The notes below the pieces were generated by a model. It saw only the letters and a program-made list of their open reading frames with translations. It had not been told where the DNA came from and made no database searches. Of a stretch of 64,000 nucleotides of DNA, positions 60,450-64,000 are shown in pieces. Position 1 is the stretch's first letter, and every line of letters starts with the position of its first letter. This stretch comes from Kofleriaceae bacterium. Its GTDB lineage: Bacteria; Myxococcota_A; Polyangia; Haliangiales; Haliangiaceae. The DNA lies in NCBI GenBank assembly GCA_018058095.1, contig JAGPCO010000003.1:84333-148332 (forward strand), written 5' to 3'. The position numbers and the translations under genes were made by a program.

Positions 60450-61100
60450 TCACCCCGCCCGGGCGGACGCAGCCGGGAGCAAGCCGGCGGGTGGCGCACC
60501 GGCCACCACGTCGCGCCGGGCCCGGCCGGTCAGCACGATCGCACCGACGAGGAGCACCGCGCAGGCCGCCTCGTACGCCGGCAGCCGCCACCCGTCGCGC
60601 GGCGTCAACTCGAACTCGGTGACCAGCCGCACGTCGGCCGAGACCAGCACCGCCGCCGGAAACACCAGGAACAGCGCGGCGGCGAGTAGCGCCATCCGCC
60701 GCGGCGACGGGGTGCTGCCGGCGCGCACGATCAACACCACGACGAACGCGATCAACGCGGGCAGCAGCGTGGTGGAGATGGCCACGAGCCGAGGCGGTCC
60801 TGCGCCGTAGTGGCGAGCGTCGAACATCGGCGCGTGCGCCAGGGTGCCGACCGCGAGCGCCGCGACCAGCAGCTTCATCAGCAGCCCATGGTCGAGGAGG
60901 CGCAGCGCGCGGGAGCGGGCGGCCGGGGTGGGCGTGCCCCAGGCGCCGGTCAGGGTGTCCCAGGCCACCACCGCGGCGGCGAGGGCCAGGAGGATCCAGG
61001 CCGGCATGCCCAGCAGCAGGGCCTGGTCGGACAGGCTGGCCAGTCCGAGCACCAGGACGGCGAACCACCATGGGGCCGCCCATCGCCACCACGCCCGCAT
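60450..61100 (-). CDS. Multi-pass membrane protein, unknown
   Basis: A 216-residue integral membrane protein with about five hydrophobic helices (FAVLVLGLASL, MPAWILLALAAAVVAW, LLMKLLVAALAVGTLA, LLPALIAFVVVLIV, MALLAAALFLVFPAAVLVS). No catalytic motif is visible. The start at 61,100 is supported by TATCGT six bases upstream. Its stop is five bases from that of the acylase gene (convergent). Long frames on this strand upstream are antisense to the Cys-rich lipoprotein. Confidence 0.75.
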   Translation of the reverse strand: MRAWWRWAAPWWFAVLVLGLASLSDQALLLGMPAWILLALAAAVVAWDTLTGAWGTPTPAARSRALRLLDHGLLMKLLVAALAVGTLAHAPMFDARHYGAGPPRLVAISTTLLPALIAFVVVLIVRAGSTPSPRRMALLAAALFLVFPAAVLVSADVRLVTEFELTPRDGWRLPAYEAACAVLLVGAIVLTGRARRDVVAGAPPAGLLPAASARAG

Positions 61101-61106
61101 GCGCGA

Positions 61107-61112
61107 ACGATA
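61107..61112 (-). promoter_or_regulatory. -10-like TATCGT, leaderless
   Basis: TATCGT ends six bases before the ATG at 61,100. Confidence 0.4.
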
Positions 61113-61157
61113 GCACCCACGGTGGCGCACGGCCGCATACGCACCCGCGGCGCGCCG

Positions 61158-61163
61158 TACACT
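61158..61163 (+). promoter_or_regulatory. -10-like TACACT, leaderless
   Basis: TACACT ends six bases before the ATG at 61,170, 45 bases from the opposite TATCGT. Confidence 0.4.
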
Positions 61164-61169
61164 GCCGGC

Positions 61170-61940
61170 ATGGCACGTGGGCGAGCCCTGGCGTTGATCA
61201 TGGTGGCTTCCTGGATGGGACCGGCGGCCTGTTCGAGTCGCGATCGGGCCGCGCCCGCCGGCGGCAGCGGCGGCAGCGGCGGCAGCGGCAGCGGCGGTGG
61301 CAGCGGCGGTGGCAGCGGCAGCGCCAGCACCGGTGTCGCGCCGATCGACGCCGCGCCGGGCCCGGTCGACGCGGCCTGGCCGATGCGGGTGCGGCCGGCC
61401 GACCTGTCGCCCGACCCGCGCCCGATCCAGCCCGGCGGGTTCCCGACGGTGATGAACCCGTACCACCCGACCCTCGGCATGATCTTCGCGTCGGCCGACG
61501 GCGGCTGCCACGTGTACCCGCGCAGCTCGACGCCGCGCCCGCCCGGGCAGTTCCCGCCGCCGCAGCCGGTCGAGTGCCCGCCGCTGCTGCAGGCGCCCCA
61601 GTGGGGCCACTGCCCGGGCCCGGGCGCGGTGTCGCGCAGCGCCGACAAGGCCGACTGCATCTGCCGCCCGGGCCAGGGCGACCCGCCGGCGCCGGCGTTT
61701 CGCATGCCGTGCCCGGCGGCGTGGCGCTGCGTCCTCGGCCAGTGTCGGCGTGGCTGCGTCTTCCCGATGCCGACCCACCACGGCGGCGGCACCATCAGCA
61801 CGCCGCCGCCGTGCACCGACCAGGACACCGCCTTCTGCTTCGGCCCCGATGACGATCAGTCCTGCTTTCACGATCTGGCCCGGTGCCAGCAGGAGCGGGC
61901 CGGGGCCGGGGCCGGGGCGCCGGCCTGTCAGGAGCGCTGA
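61170..61940 (+). CDS. Cys-rich lipoprotein with Gly-Ser linker
   Basis: A 256-residue lipoprotein: lipobox PAAC, a pure Gly/Ser linker (about 30-50), IDAAPGPVDAAW, then a domain with some 12 cysteines (GGCHVYP, VECPPLL, GHCPGPG, DCICRPG, MPCPAAWRC, QCRRGCVFP), probably a disulfide-rich extracellular knot. Its function is unknown. TACACT lies six bases before the ATG. Confidence 0.76.
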   Translation: MARGRALALIMVASWMGPAACSSRDRAAPAGGSGGSGGSGSGGGSGGGSGSASTGVAPIDAAPGPVDAAWPMRVRPADLSPDPRPIQPGGFPTVMNPYHPTLGMIFASADGGCHVYPRSSTPRPPGQFPPPQPVECPPLLQAPQWGHCPGPGAVSRSADKADCICRPGQGDPPAPAFRMPCPAAWRCVLGQCRRGCVFPMPTHHGGGTISTPPPCTDQDTAFCFGPDDDQSCFHDLARCQQERAGAGAGAPACQER

Positions 61941-61999
61941 CCCGTCCACACGGCGCCATCGCGGCGGGCGCAAAAGGGGCCCGGCCAGGACGCCTCTGC

Positions 62000-62005
62000 T
62001 ACCAT
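62000..62005 (+). promoter_or_regulatory. -10-like TACCAT, leaderless
   Basis: TACCAT ends nine bases before the GTG at 62,015 and supports that start for the PEGA kinase. Confidence 0.4.
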
Positions 62006-62014
62006 CCCCGGCGG

Positions 62015-63667
62015 GTGCGGCCAGAGCCAGCCATCGACGATCTCCTCGGCCAGGTGCTGGCGGAGCGGTACCAGGTCCTGCGCGTGATCGGGCGCGGCGG
62101 CATGGGCGCGGTGTACGAGGGTAGCCACCTCGGCCTGGGCAAGCGGGTCGCCATCAAGGTCCTGCTGCAGAAGCTGGCCAAGAACCAGGAGGCGATCGAG
62201 CGCTTCCACCGCGAGGCCACCAACGCCTCGCGCATCGGCAACGATCACGTCGCCGACATCAACGACATCGGCTACACGCCGGACGGTCGCACCTTCGTGG
62301 TGATGGAGCTGCTCGAGGGCAAGACGCTGGGCCGGCTCATCCAGGAGACCGCGCCGATGCCGGCCGCGCGGGTCGTGCACATCATCCGCCAGGTCCTGCT
62401 CGGCCTCGGCGCCGCGCACGACAAGGGCGTGGTGCATCGCGACGTCAAGCCCGACAACATCTTCCTGGTTCGCGCCGGCGAGGATCCCGACTACGTCAAG
62501 ATCCTCGATTTCGGCGTCTCCAAGATCACCGAGGGCACGGAGCAACAGCTCCGGTTGACCAAGACCGGCATGGTGGTCGGGACGCCGGTGTACATGGCAC
62601 CCGAGCAGGCGATGGGCGCCACCGTCGACTTCCGGGCCGACCTGTACTCGGTCGGCGTCATGTTCTACGAGATGCTGGCCGGGCGGCCGCCGTTCTACGC
62701 GCCCAACTACGTGGCGCTGATGACCCAGCACATCCAGAACCCGCCGCCCGACCTCGGCCGGTTCCGACCCGACCTCGGCCCGGCGCTGGCGTCGATCGTC
62801 CACCGCACGCTCAACAAGGATCCCCGTCAGCGCTGGGCCCACGCCTCCGAGATGATCGCCGCGCTGCCGGGCGCGTCCCAGCTGGCGGCGCTCGACAGCG
62901 CGACCACCCTCGGGCCCGGCCGGCGCTCGGGTGGCGGGCCGGCCGCGGCGACGCCGACGCCGAGCGCGGCGGCGCAGGTGCTGCCGATGCTGCCGGGCCG
63001 CGCCGGCGGACCGCCGGCGCAGGCGATGCTCGGCCAGGTCAGCGGGGCCTCCGGCAGCGGGCCGGCGGTGACCGCGACCCGCCCGCGCCAGGGGCGTCCC
63101 GGGCGCGGGTCGATGATCGCCTGGGTCGCGCTGGGCACGCTGGCCGTCGGCGGCATCGCGGTGGCCGTGCTCGGGCGCGGCGCCCCACCCGCCAGCACGC
63201 CGATGGTGCCGCTCGGCACGCTCGACATCATCACCTCGCCGCCCGGCGCGACGGTGTTCGTCGACGACATCGCGCGCGGCGTCACCCCGATCGTGGTCGA
63301 GGCCGCGGTCGGCACCCACCGCATCCGCATCGAGAAGGACGGCCACGTCGGGGTGTCGACCGACAAGGTGGTCGAGGCGTCGGGGCCGACCACGATGGTG
63401 CTGACGCTGCCGCCACTCGAGGTGCCAGCGTGGGCCGGCCAGGTCGACGCCCGGACCGCGCCGATCGACGCCGGCGCGCTGGCGCCGCCGCCGCCCGGCC
63501 AGGCCCCGGCGCGGCCACGCCCGGCGCCCCACCCGGACCGCGCCGGCAGCGCGGCCGGCAGCGCCAGCGCCGGCAGCGCCGCCGCGGGCAGCGCGGGCGC
63601 CGCCTCGTCGGGACCTCCCGGCGACAGCAAGCCGGACCCCTATGGCAATGACTCGACCACGCCCTGA
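62015..63667 (+). CDS. Ser/Thr protein kinase with PEGA domain
   Basis: A 550-residue membrane kinase. The kinase domain (about 15-280) has GRGGMGAVYEG, VAIKVL, HRDVKPDN (141-148), DFGV and GTPVYMAPEQ. A Pro/Ala/Gly linker leads to one transmembrane helix at about 368-388, then an extracytoplasmic PEGA domain (about 398-470; SPPGATVFVDDIARGVTP) that could sense surface layers, and a low-complexity tail of GSA/AGS repeats. The GTG at 62,015 starts close before the kinase fold; the frame upstream is a shadow of the previous lipoprotein gene. Its last bases overlap the next gene. Confidence 0.92.
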   Translation: MRPEPAIDDLLGQVLAERYQVLRVIGRGGMGAVYEGSHLGLGKRVAIKVLLQKLAKNQEAIERFHREATNASRIGNDHVADINDIGYTPDGRTFVVMELLEGKTLGRLIQETAPMPAARVVHIIRQVLLGLGAAHDKGVVHRDVKPDNIFLVRAGEDPDYVKILDFGVSKITEGTEQQLRLTKTGMVVGTPVYMAPEQAMGATVDFRADLYSVGVMFYEMLAGRPPFYAPNYVALMTQHIQNPPPDLGRFRPDLGPALASIVHRTLNKDPRQRWAHASEMIAALPGASQLAALDSATTLGPGRRSGGGPAAATPTPSAAAQVLPMLPGRAGGPPAQAMLGQVSGASGSGPAVTATRPRQGRPGRGSMIAWVALGTLAVGGIAVAVLGRGAPPASTPMVPLGTLDIITSPPGATVFVDDIARGVTPIVVEAAVGTHRIRIEKDGHVGVSTDKVVEASGPTTMVLTLPPLEVPAWAGQVDARTAPIDAGALAPPPPGQAPARPRPAPHPDRAGSAAGSASAGSAAAGSAGAASSGPPGDSKPDPYGNDSTTP

Positions 63668-64000
63668 CCACGGCCCAGCGCCGACGCGCCTGGCCCGACG
63701 CCTCGCCGTCGTCGCCGTCGTCGCCGGCGCGCTCGGCCATCCCGGCCTGGCCCGGGCCGACGACGCGGCGCTGGCCAAGCGCGAGTTCGCCGCCGGCAAG
63801 GCGGCCGAGCAGCAGCGCGACTGGACCACCGCGGCCGAGCACTTCCGCCGGGCCTACCAGGCCTCACCGCACCCGTTCTCGCTGTACAACGTCGCCGCCA
63901 ACCTCGAGCGCGCCGGCAAGCTGCGCAGCGCGGTCGAGTACTACCAGCGCTACCTGGCCGAGGCCGGCGACGCCGCCGACGAGGAGCGCGTCCTGTCGAC
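63642..64000 (+). CDS. Exported TPR protein (N-terminus only)
   Basis: The first 119 codons of a gene that leaves the window. A signal peptide (RRLAVVAVVAGALG, cleaved near ARADD) is followed by TPR-like repeats (AEHFRRAYQASPHPFSLYNVAANLERAG in parts, then AVEYYQRYLAEAGD). The start is ATG at 63,642 or 63,648, both overlapping the end of the kinase gene by 20-26 bases. Such proteins commonly follow PEGA kinases in myxobacteria and may be their periplasmic partners. Confidence 0.78.
   Translation, partial: MAMTRPRPDHGPAPTRLARRLAVVAVVAGALGHPGLARADDAALAKREFAAGKAAEQQRDWTTAAEHFRRAYQASPHPFSLYNVAANLERAGKLRSAVEYYQRYLAEAGDAADEERVLS

Overview
The window is about 64 kb of very GC-rich DNA (by eye above 70 % G+C) with almost no gap between genes; no stretch over 300 bases lacks a gene, and I saw no rRNA, tRNA, insertion sequence or CRISPR array. 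The gene content points to a myxobacterium (Myxococcota, perhaps near Haliangium/Kofleriaceae): three Ser/Thr kinases fused to TPR, PEGA or beta-propeller parts, a hybrid histidine kinase, an FHA/sigma-54 activator, AgmX/PglI C-terminal domains, and about a dozen lipoproteins. The taxonomic call is inference from family content.

Left end, 1-12,304, minus strand: the upstream part of a BREX phage-defence operon that leaves the window in pglX. The order is brxE, brxA, brxB, brxC, a 2088-residue gene, then pglX. BrxE marks type 6. The extra gene between brxC and pglX fuses an M48-type metallopeptidase motif, a TerB-like region, a DUF4011-like part, an SF1 helicase and a degenerate Vsr/MTES-1575-like nuclease. 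Four-base stop/start overlaps on both sides tie it to the operon. This is the most unusual system here.

12,400-27,200: an RCC1-repeat lipoprotein, two small unknowns, a ferritin-like protein, an ATP-grasp enzyme, a frameshifted envelope protein, two proteins sharing an AgmX domain (one a VIT-VWA-TPR-DUF2135 lipoprotein), a vanadium-haloperoxidase/PAP2 enzyme coupled to a cupredoxin lipoprotein, and further lipoproteins. 27,160-31,130: a sigma-70-like factor divergent from a zinc-finger/kinase/TPR protein, with 23 bases between start codons. 31,100-41,300: lipoproteins, a hybrid histidine kinase with a duplicated PAS unit, and envelope proteins. 41,350-43,665: an ECF sigma, zinc anti-sigma and Spy/CpxP-like sensor operon. 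Then a fatty-acid desaturase and a class A penicillin-binding protein.

48,300-57,720: an FHA/sigma-54 activator followed by a 170-residue unknown, an AAA+ ATPase like those of extracellular contractile injection systems, a lysozyme/peptidoglycan-binding/C39-peptidase protein, and a kinase with a repeat-rich C-terminus. It looks like a cell-wall-hydrolase effector module with its own regulators. The right end has a penicillin-acylase-family lipoprotein, a membrane protein, a Cys-rich lipoprotein, a PEGA kinase and the start of a TPR protein.

A theme across the window is that many genes have a TAnnnT hexamer only 5-9 bases before the start codon, suggesting widespread leaderless transcription; I used it to choose several starts.
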